Numbered from the stretch's first letter, positions 1 through 8,211 are shown. The stretch is DNA of 16,927 bases from JAJPJX01 sp964568355 (GCA_964568355.1 CAZMRK010000570.1:1-16927), one strand, 5' to 3'. Program-made: numbers and translations. Notes: generated by a model not told the origin, from the letters alone.

Positions 1-81
1 CACCGCGGTGACCGTGAACGCGGGGGACCGGCGCAGCATACGCAGGCCATAGCGAACATCGAGCAGCCAGTTCATGAACAT
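1..81 (-). CDS. N-terminal fragment of an ADOP-type (MacB/FtsX-like) ABC permease, truncated by the window edge
   Basis: Reading the minus strand from the ATG at 81 gives 27 codons with no stop before the edge. The peptide contains LLDVRYGLRMLRRSPAFT, which matches the start of the acidobacterial duplicated orphan permease (ADOP) family, where a short amphipathic stretch precedes the first membrane helix. Family members are about 800-900 residues with two MacB periplasmic-core/FtsX units. They usually lack an adjacent ATPase, and their substrates are unknown. A GGAAAGGA purine run ends 10 nt before the ATG at 81, which favours that codon over the in-frame ATG at 75. The frame stays open upstream well past 300, so a longer N-terminus cannot be excluded, but the upstream translation has no recognisable domain. 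Only the beginning is visible, so the family call rests on one conserved stretch. Confidence 0.7.
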   Translation of the reverse strand, partial: MFMNWLLDVRYGLRMLRRSPAFTVTAV

Positions 82-412
82 ACTGACGGTGTCCTTTCCG
101 GAGACGTGCAGGCAGGCAAAAGGATAGCAGATTCGCGGGGAAGCGGACCCTTGACTTCGGCTTGCGGAGGCGCCGACAATGAGGCAGCTTGTGAATTGCG
201 GAGGAACGTATGGCTCTTCCGAGAATGCAGCCGTGTTCTTCGCCGGCGTTGCCAGGTGAGCCTTCCCCCAGGGCGAAAACCGGGCACGAGTTGGGCGCAA
301 CCGAAGACCAGGTGAATATGCGGGCGACGGTCCCGCAGCGGGTCGACTCCCACGGATCCAAGGTCGAGGAGATAGGCGGGACGGGCGAAGTGGACGCCCA
401 GGGCGGCTAATT
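82..412. other. 331-bp stretch with no confident gene
   Basis: This lies between the stop of the DUF1501 gene and the start of the permease, both on the minus strand. Several frames are open here because the DNA is GC-rich, but none gives a recognisable protein. One plus-strand ORF (210-410, 66 codons) has a consensus GGAGG at 200-204, 5 nt before its ATG, and a loose TTGACT (151-156), 18-nt spacer, GACAAT (175-180) box pair. Its predicted peptide is Gly/Pro-rich without hydrophobic structure, so I do not call it a gene. No clear intrinsic terminator for the DUF1501 gene was seen. Confidence 0.5.
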
Positions 413-1864
413 TCAGGCCAGGATTGGCTTGACGAGGCGGCCGCTGACATCCGTCAACCGGAAGTGGCGGCCCTGATACTTGTAGGTCAGCCGGGTGTGA
501 TCGATGCCCAGGCGATCGAGGATCGTAGCCTGCAGATCGTGCACGTGAACCGGATCGCGGGTCACGTTGTAGCAGTAGTCGTCTGTTTCTCCATAACTAA
601 TGCCGGGCTTGATGCCGCCGCCGGCCATCCACATGGTGAAGCAGCGGGGATGGTGGTCGCGGCCGTACTCGGTAGCGGTGAGGCGGCCCTGGCAGTAGAC
701 GGTGCGGCCGAACTCGCCCCCCCAAATCACTAAGGTATCGTCCAGCATGCCTCGCTCTTTGAGATCCTTGACCAGGGCGGCGGCGGGCTGATCGGTTTCG
801 CGGCAGCGTTTGGGCAGGTCTTGCGGCAGCTTGCCGTGGTGATCCCAATCGCGGTGATAGAGCTGGATGAAGCGCACGCCGCGCTCGGCCAGGCGGCGCG
901 CCAGCAGGCAGTTGGCAGCAAAGGTGCCGGGCTTGCGGGCATCCGGGCCATAGCTTTCGAAGACGTGATCGGACTCCTTGGAGAGGTCGGTCAGCTCCGG
1001 CACCGAGCTTTGCATGCGGTAGGCCATCTCATACTGGGCGATACGCGTGGTGATTTCCGGATCGCCGAATTCTTCGAGCGAGATCTGATTGAGTTTGGCG
1101 AGGGCGTCCAGAAAGTGGCGGCGATTTTCCTGGGTGAAGCCCTTGGGGTTGGAAAGGTAAAGCACGGGGTCGCCCACGGAGCGAAATTTCACGCCCTGGA
1201 ATCGCGTGGGCAGGAAGCCGGTGCCCCAGAGGCGATCGTAGAGGGGCTGACCGCCTCCGCCGGAGCCAGGCGAAATCATGACGACGAAGGCTGGCAGATC
1301 GCTGGTTTCGCTGCCGAGGCCGTAGGCCACCCAGGCGCCCATGCTGGGGCGGCCGGCGATCTGGGCGCCGGTCTGGATCATGGTTACCGCCGGATCGTGA
1401 TTGATCGCCTCGGTGTGCATGGATTTGACGAAGGTCAGTTGGTCGGCGATTTTGGCGGTGTGCGGCATCAACTCGCTGACCCACGCGCCGGATTCGCCAT
1501 GGCGCGCGAACTGGAAGCGGGAAGGGACCACCGGGAAGGTGGACTGCGAAGCGGACATGCCGGTGAGGCGCTGCCCGTTGCGGACCGAATCCGGCAATTC
1601 ACTGCCGGCCAGTTGCACCAGCTTGGGCTTGAAATCGAACAGCTCCATCTGGGAGGGGCCGCCCGATTGGAAGAGATAGATCACACGTTTGGCTTTGGGG
1701 GGAAAGTGCGGCAGGCCGGGCAGTCCGCCGACGCGCGTCCGTTCGGCGGCGCGCAGATCTTCGCCCAACAGGGTGGCGAGTACCGCGGCGCCGAGGCCGG
1801 TGGCCTGAAGGCCGAAGAAGTGGCGCCGGGTGAGTAACTGGCGGTACTGTTCGCGTGGATCCAT
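413..1864 (-). CDS. Tat-exported DUF1501 (sulfatase/alkaline-phosphatase-like) protein
   Basis: This is a 483-residue protein with a twin-arginine signal: TRRHFFGLQ at residues 12-20 followed by a hydrophobic stretch to about 33. It should therefore be exported folded to the periplasm. The body is a DUF1501 domain of the alkaline-phosphatase/sulfatase superfamily. Visible conserved blocks are LFQSGGPSQMELFDFKP (64-80), the metal-site-like GGEFGRT (382-388), GRDHHPRCFTMWMAGGG (401-417) and the C-terminal HDLQATIL (442-449). The enzymatic activity of DUF1501 proteins has not been established. The length is normal for the family and the protein looks intact. The gene starts 10 bp after the PSD1 cytochrome stop. 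The purine run AAGGGAG overlaps that TAA and lies 5 nt before the ATG, which suggests translational coupling. DUF1501 and PSD1 genes are habitual partners in Planctomycetes, Verrucomicrobia and Acidobacteria, which supports a shared function. Confidence 0.92.
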   Translation of the reverse strand: MDPREQYRQLLTRRHFFGLQATGLGAAVLATLLGEDLRAAERTRVGGLPGLPHFPPKAKRVIYLFQSGGPSQMELFDFKPKLVQLAGSELPDSVRNGQRLTGMSASQSTFPVVPSRFQFARHGESGAWVSELMPHTAKIADQLTFVKSMHTEAINHDPAVTMIQTGAQIAGRPSMGAWVAYGLGSETSDLPAFVVMISPGSGGGGQPLYDRLWGTGFLPTRFQGVKFRSVGDPVLYLSNPKGFTQENRRHFLDALAKLNQISLEEFGDPEITTRIAQYEMAYRMQSSVPELTDLSKESDHVFESYGPDARKPGTFAANCLLARRLAERGVRFIQLYHRDWDHHGKLPQDLPKRCRETDQPAAALVKDLKERGMLDDTLVIWGGEFGRTVYCQGRLTATEYGRDHHPRCFTMWMAGGGIKPGISYGETDDYCYNVTRDPVHVHDLQATILDRLGIDHTRLTYKYQGRHFRLTDVSGRLVKPILA

Positions 1865-1874
1865 AGGGACTCCC

Positions 1875-4800
1875 TTATTGCTTGGTCACCGTTTCATCCA
1901 GATTGAGGATGAGGCTGGCGATGCCGGTGTAAGAGGCGAGTTCACCGGTATCTAGTTTCGGGTTGCGAGGAGCTTCACCCTCGCTCAGGAACTGGAGCGC
2001 GGCCTCATGGTCGCGGGTGTAGAAATCCTGGAACTGGCGCAGGGCGGCGAGCGCAACCTGTACCTCCGGCGGCCGCGGGGGCCGCGCCAACGCGACGCGC
2101 CAGGCCCAGGCGATGCGCTCTTCCGGAGTCTCGCCGCCCTCGGCTAACATGCGCGCGGCCAGGCTGCGGGCGGCCTCGACATAGGCGATGTCGTTCATCA
2201 GGTCGAGGGCCTGGAGCGGCGTATTGGTGCGGATTTCGCGCACGGTGCAGGTTTCGCGGTTGGGCGAATCGAAGATCACCATGGAAGGCGGAGCCACGGT
2301 GCGCCGCCAGTAGGTATAGAGGCTGCGGCGATAGAGCCCCGGGCCGTGATCGGGCTGGTATCCCTTGCCGCCGGCCAACTCCTGCCACAGCCCGGGCGGC
2401 TGGTAGGGTTTGACGGACGGACCGCCGACGTGTTCGACGAGCAAGCCCGAGACGGCCAGGGCCTGGTCGCGGATCATCTCGGCCGGGAGGCGGAAGCGCG
2501 GGCCGCGCGCCAGCAGGCGGTTCTCGGGGTCCTTTTGAAGCAGCTCCGGCGTGACGCGCGAGGCCTGGCGGTAGGTGGCGCTCATGACGATGGCTTTCTG
2601 GATTGCCTTGATGTTCCAGCCGGTGGCCATGAACTCGGTGGCCAGCCAGTCGAGCACGTCCTGGTGGAGGGGCTGCTCTCCCTGAGAGCCGAAATCCTCG
2701 ACGGTTTTGACCAACCCTACGCCGAAATACATCTGCCAGAAACGATTCACGGTGACGCGGGCGGTGAGGGGATTGGAGGGGTCCACCAGCCAGCGCGCCA
2801 GGCCGAGGCGATTGTTCGGCCAGTCTTTGTGCAGCGGGGGCAGGAACGCAGGCACGCCCGGCTCCACCTTCTCGCCGGGGTTGTCGTAGGCGCCGCGTTT
2901 CAGCACGAAGGTATCGCGGCGGACGGGGTTTTCCCGCATCACCATCACCGTCTGGATGGACTCGTAGAATTTCTTGCGCTCAGCCTGGGCGGCGAGCATT
3001 TCGGCGTGGGCCTGGCGGATGCGGGAGGGCGCGAAGCGGTCCAGGAAGCAGAAGGCCAGTTTGTCCCTCTGCGCGGCGGTGCGGGATTCCGGCGGGATGG
3101 CGGCAATCTGCGTAACGGTTTCGGCCAGCGGCAGCACGGCGGCCTGTTCGGGGGAGAGCGCGATGCGATAGACGCGGACGCCTTCGATTTCGCCGCGGAA
3201 GCGCAGCCCGCCGCCTCCGCCGATGCGCAGGTGATCTTTGACACCGAAGGGGTAGTTCAGGTCGTCGAACAGGACCTTCAGCTTGCGCGGCTTGCCATCG
3301 ATGTAGAGCTTTACGCCTTCGGACTTGCGGTAGCCGTCGTAAGTGGCGATGACGTGCTGGCGCCGGTTCATCTCGACGGGCTCTTCGGTCTCCACGCGCA
3401 GCCCGATGTCGGTCCAGCGCTTGATGATGTGGAGGCGCAGCTTGCCTTTGACTAGGTAGAGCCCATAACCCTCGCTTTCGAAGTAATCCTCGGTGCGGGT
3501 GAGGATGGCCCCGTCCGGAGCGGTGGGGGTGATCCAGGCGGCGAGGGTGAACGGATCGAGGTAGTTGAACTTGGCGGTGTCGCCGCCATCGACGAAGCGT
3601 TTGCCGTCGAGCTCTTCTTTGCGGTCGCGATCGACGAGGAGGCCCTCGGTGACGGTCCAGTCGACGGTTCCGCCTTTGGCCAGGCGCTTCTCCCATTTGT
3701 GTTGGGCTTTGGCCAGCTTGGGCGCGAGCGCGGTATAGCGGTCGGCGGCCTGGGCGGCTTTGCGGTCGAGCCCGGCGAGCCGCGCCTGCTGGTCCGGAGT
3801 GGGGGCTTTGACGTAGGGCTCCTCGTTTCCGAAGTTATAGACCAGGCCCTTCTCGGGGACGTTGTTGAAATAGGCGAAGAGGCGGTAGAAGTCCTTTTGC
3901 GAGATGGGATCGTACTTGTGGTCGTGGCAGCGCGCGCAGCCCATGGTGAGGCCGAGCCAGACGGTGGAGGTGGTATCGGTGCGCTCGGCGACGTATTCGA
4001 CGCGAAATTCCTCGGGGACGATGCCGCCTTCGCCGCTGGTGCGGTGATTGCGATTGAAGCCGGTGGCGATGACCTGATCGAGCGTGGCGTGGGGCAGCAG
4101 GTCGCCGGCGATCTGCTCGACGGTGAACTCATCGAACGGCATGTTGCGGCGGAAGGCATCGATCACCCAATCGCGCCAGCGCCACATGCTGCGCTCCCCA
4201 TCGGTCTGATAGCCGTTGGTATCGGCGTAGCGGGCGGCATCCAGCCAGCGCATCGCCATGCGTTCGGCGTAGCGCGGGGAGGCGAGCAGACGGTCGACCA
4301 CTTTCTCGTAGGCGTTGGCGGAGCGATCCTGGACGAAAGCATCGACTTCGGCGGGCGTGGGCGGCAGACCGGTGAGATCGAGGGTGACGCGGCGGATCAG
4401 GGCGGAGCGGCCGGCTTCGGGGGAGGGGCGCAGTCCTTCCTGTTCCAGGCGGGCCAGCACGAAGGCGTCAATGGGATTTTTCACCCAGGCGGAATCGCGG
4501 ACCGCCGGTGGATCGAGCCGTTTGGGAGGAAGGAAGGACCAGTGCTTCTCCCAGCGCGCGCCCTGCTCGATCCACTGGCGCACCAGATCGATCTCGCGTG
4601 CGGTCAGTTTGTCGTGGCCCAGGTAGGCCGGAGGCATGCGGTAGGCTTTGTCGCCGGAGCGGATGCGGAGGTAGAGCTCGCTGTGTTCGGGATCGCCGGC
4701 TACGATGGCGTGCCGGTGGTTGCGCAGCTCCACCTTTGAGCCGGCCTCGGTATCGAAGCGCAGGGCGCTTTTGCGATTGGCGGAGTCAGGCCCGTGGCAG

Positions 4801-4916
4801 GTGTAACACTTGTCGGAAAGAATGGGCCGGATATCCCGGTTGAACTCCACCTGCGAGGCGGCTGCCAGGGAGGCGCACGCGATCCACAGGAACAGACGAA
4901 GACAGCTTCCCATCAC
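1875..4916 (-). CDS. PSD1-type cytochrome c protein (PSCyt1-DUF1549-LamG-DUF1553)
   Basis: This 1013-residue protein has an N-terminal signal peptide (hydrophobic residues 5-20). It carries a Planctomycete-type cytochrome c domain with CYTCH at 37-41 and a likely distal Met in YRMPP (92-96). A DUF1549 block (about 145-350) holds a second haem-type motif, CARCH, at 327-331. A LamG/concanavalin-like segment (about 420-595, with FTLAAWI and VKLYIDGKP) is inserted next. A DUF1553 block (about 690-970, with NRFWQMYFG, RLPAEMIRD and NTPLQALDLMND) completes it. The architecture and length match full-size family members. The role is unknown; an exported redox protein acting with the DUF1501 partner, possibly on a carbohydrate bound by the LamG-like domain, is inference. 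The annotated start is GTG at 4916; an ATG follows directly at 4913 and could be the real start. No strong Shine-Dalgarno is present. A TAGAAT box lies at 4926-4931 in the 45-bp gap to the upstream TPR gene, so a secondary internal promoter is possible. Confidence 0.93.
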   Translation of the reverse strand: MMGSCLRLFLWIACASLAAASQVEFNRDIRPILSDKCYTCHGPDSANRKSALRFDTEAGSKVELRNHRHAIVAGDPEHSELYLRIRSGDKAYRMPPAYLGHDKLTAREIDLVRQWIEQGARWEKHWSFLPPKRLDPPAVRDSAWVKNPIDAFVLARLEQEGLRPSPEAGRSALIRRVTLDLTGLPPTPAEVDAFVQDRSANAYEKVVDRLLASPRYAERMAMRWLDAARYADTNGYQTDGERSMWRWRDWVIDAFRRNMPFDEFTVEQIAGDLLPHATLDQVIATGFNRNHRTSGEGGIVPEEFRVEYVAERTDTTSTVWLGLTMGCARCHDHKYDPISQKDFYRLFAYFNNVPEKGLVYNFGNEEPYVKAPTPDQQARLAGLDRKAAQAADRYTALAPKLAKAQHKWEKRLAKGGTVDWTVTEGLLVDRDRKEELDGKRFVDGGDTAKFNYLDPFTLAAWITPTAPDGAILTRTEDYFESEGYGLYLVKGKLRLHIIKRWTDIGLRVETEEPVEMNRRQHVIATYDGYRKSEGVKLYIDGKPRKLKVLFDDLNYPFGVKDHLRIGGGGGLRFRGEIEGVRVYRIALSPEQAAVLPLAETVTQIAAIPPESRTAAQRDKLAFCFLDRFAPSRIRQAHAEMLAAQAERKKFYESIQTVMVMRENPVRRDTFVLKRGAYDNPGEKVEPGVPAFLPPLHKDWPNNRLGLARWLVDPSNPLTARVTVNRFWQMYFGVGLVKTVEDFGSQGEQPLHQDVLDWLATEFMATGWNIKAIQKAIVMSATYRQASRVTPELLQKDPENRLLARGPRFRLPAEMIRDQALAVSGLLVEHVGGPSVKPYQPPGLWQELAGGKGYQPDHGPGLYRRSLYTYWRRTVAPPSMVIFDSPNRETCTVREIRTNTPLQALDLMNDIAYVEAARSLAARMLAEGGETPEERIAWAWRVALARPPRPPEVQVALAALRQFQDFYTRDHEAALQFLSEGEAPRNPKLDTGELASYTGIASLILNLDETVTKQ

Positions 4917-4961
4917 GCTGGACCTATTCTACCCGTTTGCGGGCGGCGGGTGGGTTGGCGG

Positions 4962-5969
4962 TCATTTGTCAGGAAACGGACGTCCCTGCGCAGCTTCGAG
5001 GGCGGTTGGATTTTCGCGGCGCAAGCGCAGGGAGATTTCCTTTTCGGCGCGGGCGCGAGCTTCGTCCCCCAGGCGGAAGTAGACTTGGGAAAGCAGCAGG
5101 TGCGGCTGGGGATGGCGCGGATCCATGCGGATGGTCTCGTCCAGTTCCTGGATGGCTTCGGGCCATTTCTGGAGGTTCATGAGTGCGCGGGCCAGGGTGA
5201 CGCGTGCCGGCACATAGTCGCGGCGGTCGCGAATGGCTTGCCGCAGGTAGGGGATGGCCTCCGCTTCCCGGGACTGGCGGACCAGCAGATCGCCGTAAAA
5301 GAAGAACGGCTCTTCGTAGGAAGGATCGGCCCGCATGGCTTTTTGCAGGTAGGCTAAGGCCCGATCGACCTGTCCGATTTTCTGGAGGTGGAAGCCGTAC
5401 TCGAAGTTCGCGCGGGCGGAATCAGGGAAGCGCCCGACGGCGCGGCGGGCCACCTCCAGCGCGCCGGGGTAATCGCCGGCGTCCTGCGCGGCTTTGATGG
5501 CCAGGAAATAGAGATTGCGGTCGTCCGGCTTTTGGTCGAGCGCCCGCCGGGCCAGGGCCGAGGCATCCTGAAAATAGCGGCCTTTCTCGTATTCCACCAC
5601 CATGATTTGCATGAGCCGGAGATTGGCGGGCTGAAGGTCGAGTGCCGCGCGCCATTCGCGCAGGGCGGCTTCGTGGCGGTCCAGGTGCGAGAGGGCGGCA
5701 CCGAGGACATAGCGCGTGTTGAAATCGCGGGGCGAGACGCGGACCGCGTGGCTAAGCCAGGGCAGCGCCTGTTCGTACCGGCCCAGCGAATACTGCAGGT
5801 AGCCGAGATTAAAGAGGGCGGGGAAGTATTCGGGCGATTCCTCCAGCGCCTGATGCCAGAGCGTTTCCGCTTCGGCAAAGCGCTTCTCGGAGGCGAGCTT
5901 CTGGGCCTGGTCCGAGAGAGCGGCGGGATTGCTCAGAGCGAACAATAATCCCAGCGCGGCGGCAATCAT
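4962..5969 (-). CDS. exported tetratricopeptide-repeat (TPR) protein
   Basis: This 335-residue protein has a short N-terminal hydrophobic stretch (residues 2-18) that reads as a signal peptide or anchor. Eight to nine TPR units of 34 residues follow, running from about 19 to 315. Repeat signatures are visible, for example FNLGYLQYSLGRYEQALPW at 53-71 and LARALMNLQKWPEAIQELD at 259-277. TPR superhelices bind other proteins, so a scaffold role for the neighbouring exported proteins is likely. The start codon ATG overlaps the stop of the upstream CRTAC1-like gene (ATGA, 5966-5969), and no independent Shine-Dalgarno is obvious, so translation is probably coupled. The protein ends 45 bp before the PSD1 gene. 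Nothing in the sequence identifies a specific ligand. Confidence 0.9.
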   Translation of the reverse strand: MIAAALGLLFALSNPAALSDQAQKLASEKRFAEAETLWHQALEESPEYFPALFNLGYLQYSLGRYEQALPWLSHAVRVSPRDFNTRYVLGAALSHLDRHEAALREWRAALDLQPANLRLMQIMVVEYEKGRYFQDASALARRALDQKPDDRNLYFLAIKAAQDAGDYPGALEVARRAVGRFPDSARANFEYGFHLQKIGQVDRALAYLQKAMRADPSYEEPFFFYGDLLVRQSREAEAIPYLRQAIRDRRDYVPARVTLARALMNLQKWPEAIQELDETIRMDPRHPQPHLLLSQVYFRLGDEARARAEKEISLRLRRENPTALEAAQGRPFPDK

Positions 5970-7720
5970 TTCGGTAAAGGGAGCGTCCGCACGCGGCCGC
6001 TTCCTTCCATCAGCAGCACCAGTTGGCCGGCTGCCGCTCCGGGAAAATCTTCAAGCGCGCCGCCTGGCCAGCGAACCGTGAACTTCTCGACGCGATCCGC
6101 CTTGCCCAGGCCGAAGTGCAGGCGAGCGTCGTTGTGAGACACGTAGCTGGACTGGCTAAGAACAACGTCCGTCTGTTTCAGCCCGCCGGCCTCCACGACC
6201 ACGGTTGATCCTACGGCGCCGCGATTGGATCGAGTGCCTTCGAGCTTCACTTTAATCCAGTGATTCGCGCTGTGCAGTTCGTTGCGCAGTAGGGAGGGCG
6301 CCTCTCCCATGTTCATCACGACCACGTCGAGGGCGCCGTCGTTATCGAAATCGCCGAAGACGGCGCCGCGGCTCGATTTGCGATCGAGGACTCCCGGTCC
6401 TGCCAGAGCGCTGACATCTTCGAAGCGCCCGCTGGCCAGATTGCGGTATACCAGGCGCGGGTTGCGATACTTCTCCTGGCCCTCGCGGCGATCGAGCTCC
6501 GGGTAGACGTGGCCGTTGACCTGAAAGATATCCCGCCATCCGTCGTTGTCCAGATCGACGAATCCCACACCCCAGCCGACATATTGCGGATTGACGGCCA
6601 GGCCGGCCTTCAGCACGATATCCTCGAAAATACCGCCGCCCAGGTTCTGGTACAGATTGGGGTAGTCGCCGGCGAAATTGGTTTTGAGCAGATCGAGCTT
6701 GCCATCGTTGTCGAAGTCGCCGACGGCGATGCCCATTCCGCCCTGTTCAAACCCATGCTCGCTGTAAGCGATACCGGTTTCGGTGGCGATTTCGCTGAAG
6801 GTCCCATTGCGATTGTTCCGGAAGAAGAGGCTGGGGGTGGAGTCGCAGGCGACATAGAGATCCGGCCAGCCGTCCTGGTTCAGATCGGCGGCGATTGCCG
6901 TGAAGGCATAGAAATCGCGCACGGAGCGCACTCCGGACTTTTCGCTGACATCTTCAAAGGTGCCATCGCCGCGGTTGTGGTAGAGGGTCACTTTACCGAA
7001 CGGCAGCCCGCGCGGGCCGCAGAAGACGGGAAGCCCCTTCCATTCGCAGTTGGATGCTTTGCCGGGCAGCGGCGCGCGGGCCAGTTCGAACTGCTGGTAA
7101 CTGGTGACGAACAGATCCACGTGGCCGTCGCGATCGTAGTCGAGGAAGGTGCAGCCCGAGCTCCACTCCTTGCCGCTGCCGCCCACGCCGGCGTGCGCTG
7201 TAACATCCACGAAGCCGCCCTTGCCTGTATTGCGGTAGAGGATGTTACTTCCCCAATAAGTGACATACAGATCGTCCCAGCCGTCGTTATCGAAGTCAGC
7301 CAAGCAGACACCGCTGCCCCAGCCGGAATGTGTCAAGCCCGCGGCGCGGGTGACGTCATCAAAGTGACCGCCGCCGGTGTTGTGATACAGACGGTTACTC
7401 GCGGAGGCATCCGTGGGAGGAGTTTCGAGGCGCGAGCCATTGACCAGGAAAATATCCTGGCGGCCATCGTTATCGTAATCGAGGAAGGCGACGCCGGTTC
7501 CGTTGGCCTCAATGATGTACTTCTTGTATTGTTCGCCGCCGGAGAGGAAAGTCATGTTCAGGCCGGCCTGGCGCGCGATGTCGGTAAAGCGGACCGGAAA
7601 GGGGCGGCCGGAGGGAGCGGCGCGCGTGGCGGGGGCGGCATTCCGGGTCGCTGGACCTTGCGCCGCGGCGAGCAGGGCCGCAACCCCCACAGCTATGAAT
7701 ATGCGGTGGGCCTGGATCAT
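5966..7720 (-). CDS. CRTAC1-like secreted FG-GAP/VCBS beta-propeller protein with ASPIC/UnbV domain
   Basis: I place the start at the ATG at 7720, giving 584 residues with a clean signal peptide (a hydrophobic run after MIQAHR, ending near AAAQG). The frame is open to 7843, but the extra 41 residues come from insertion-sequence DNA and intergenic sequence. The protein has seven Ca-binding-type loops within FG-GAP/VCBS repeats: DYDNDG, DFDNDG, DYDRDG, DLNQDG, DFDNDG, DLDNDG and DFDNDG. This fits a seven-bladed, integrin-alpha-like propeller. The C-terminus (about residues 485-570 of this version) is an ASPIC/UnbV domain with GAVGSTV, SQSSYVSHND and LHFGLGKAD. The protein is probably secreted or surface-exposed, and its ligand is unknown. 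It is the first gene of the four-gene cluster and overlaps the TPR gene by 4 bp. A TACAAT box at 7731-7736 leaves a leader of only a few bases, with no good -35 box. The insertion sequence begins about 49 bp upstream of the start codon. Confidence 0.9.
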   Translation of the reverse strand: MIQAHRIFIAVGVAALLAAAQGPATRNAAPATRAAPSGRPFPVRFTDIARQAGLNMTFLSGGEQYKKYIIEANGTGVAFLDYDNDGRQDIFLVNGSRLETPPTDASASNRLYHNTGGGHFDDVTRAAGLTHSGWGSGVCLADFDNDGWDDLYVTYWGSNILYRNTGKGGFVDVTAHAGVGGSGKEWSSGCTFLDYDRDGHVDLFVTSYQQFELARAPLPGKASNCEWKGLPVFCGPRGLPFGKVTLYHNRGDGTFEDVSEKSGVRSVRDFYAFTAIAADLNQDGWPDLYVACDSTPSLFFRNNRNGTFSEIATETGIAYSEHGFEQGGMGIAVGDFDNDGKLDLLKTNFAGDYPNLYQNLGGGIFEDIVLKAGLAVNPQYVGWGVGFVDLDNDGWRDIFQVNGHVYPELDRREGQEKYRNPRLVYRNLASGRFEDVSALAGPGVLDRKSSRGAVFGDFDNDGALDVVVMNMGEAPSLLRNELHSANHWIKVKLEGTRSNRGAVGSTVVVEAGGLKQTDVVLSQSSYVSHNDARLHFGLGKADRVEKFTVRWPGGALEDFPGAAAGQLVLLMEGSGRVRTLPLPK

Positions 7721-7769
7721 GCAGGTAGGAATTGTATCATCGGCGGCGGAGTGCAGGCTTCCGGAGTCT

Positions 7770-7826
7770 TGTCTCATGCAAGATGAGCCTGGAACGGGAG
7801 TTCGTTTCTCACACAAGATGAGCCTG
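7770..7826 (+). repeat. left end of the IS: two direct copies of a 20-bp end repeat
   Basis: TCTCATGCAAGATGAGCCTG lies at 7772-7791 and TCTCACACAAGATGAGCCTG at 7807-7826. They match at 18 of 20 positions and are offset by 35 bp. The same pair with the same 35-bp offset occurs in inverted orientation at the right end. This layout is typical of paired transposase-binding sites. Confidence 0.82.
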
Positions 7827-7851
7827 AAGGGAAGATTCGCCATGCTGGGGA

Positions 7852-8211
7852 TTGATCGTCAGGGTGGAAACGGGCGAAGGGTTGAGCCTGGAACAGATCC
7901 GGGCATTCTTGCAGGCCAGCGACGCAGTCGGTTTCGAGGGTCGGAATCGGGAAGAGGTTTACGGCTGGGTAAACCGGACGCTGGAGCAGCAACGGTACTG
8001 CGAGTTGGAGCGTGGGTGTCGCGGGTTGATCCGGCGATACATTGAGAAGATGACGGGCTTGAGCCGGGCGCAAACGACGCGCCTGGTGGGGCAGTATTTG
8101 CAGGGCGAGCCGGTGCGAGTGAAGGCGTACCGGCGACATCGATTCAAGCGCAGTACCGGATGGCGGACATCGAGTTGCTGGCCGCCGTGGACGCGGCGCA
8201 TGAGGTGCTGA
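7852..8211 (+). pseudogene. N-terminal (DNA-binding) part of the IS transposase, out of frame with the catalytic part
   Basis: This frame encodes residues 1 to about 99 of the transposase: GLSLEQIRAFLQASDAV, then a helical region with MTGLSRAQTTRLVGQYL (about 67-83), which looks like a helix-turn-helix. A basic segment, KAYRRHRF, follows. After KAYRRHRFK (codon at 8146-8148) the translation stops resembling a transposase and ends at the TGA at 8209-8211. The next expected residues, including YRMADIELLAAVDAAHE, are in the -1 frame. One missing base near 8146 would join the two parts into a single protein of about 413 residues. The start is uncertain: TTG at 7852, GTG at 7864 and TTG at 7882 are all in frame. 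No slippery heptamer sits at the junction, so a mutation or an assembly error is more likely than programmed frameshifting. Confidence 0.75.

Noticed and set aside
821..1837. 338-codon plus-strand frame opposite the DUF1501 gene
   Set aside because: The composition is Gly/Ala/His-rich with no domain, and the opposite strand encodes an intact conserved protein. The same reasoning rejects the long plus-strand frames at 2346-3455, 3699-4739 and 6509-7786.
7721..7843. Upstream extension of the CRTAC1-like protein to an ATG at 7843
   Set aside because: The 41 extra residues would be translated partly from IS end DNA and would bury the signal peptide that begins at the ATG at 7720.
8140..8165. Programmed -1 frameshifting of the transposase
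   Set aside because: No X-XXY-YYZ slippery heptamer or A-rich slip site is present at the join (TTC AAG CGC), so a simple one-base change is more likely.
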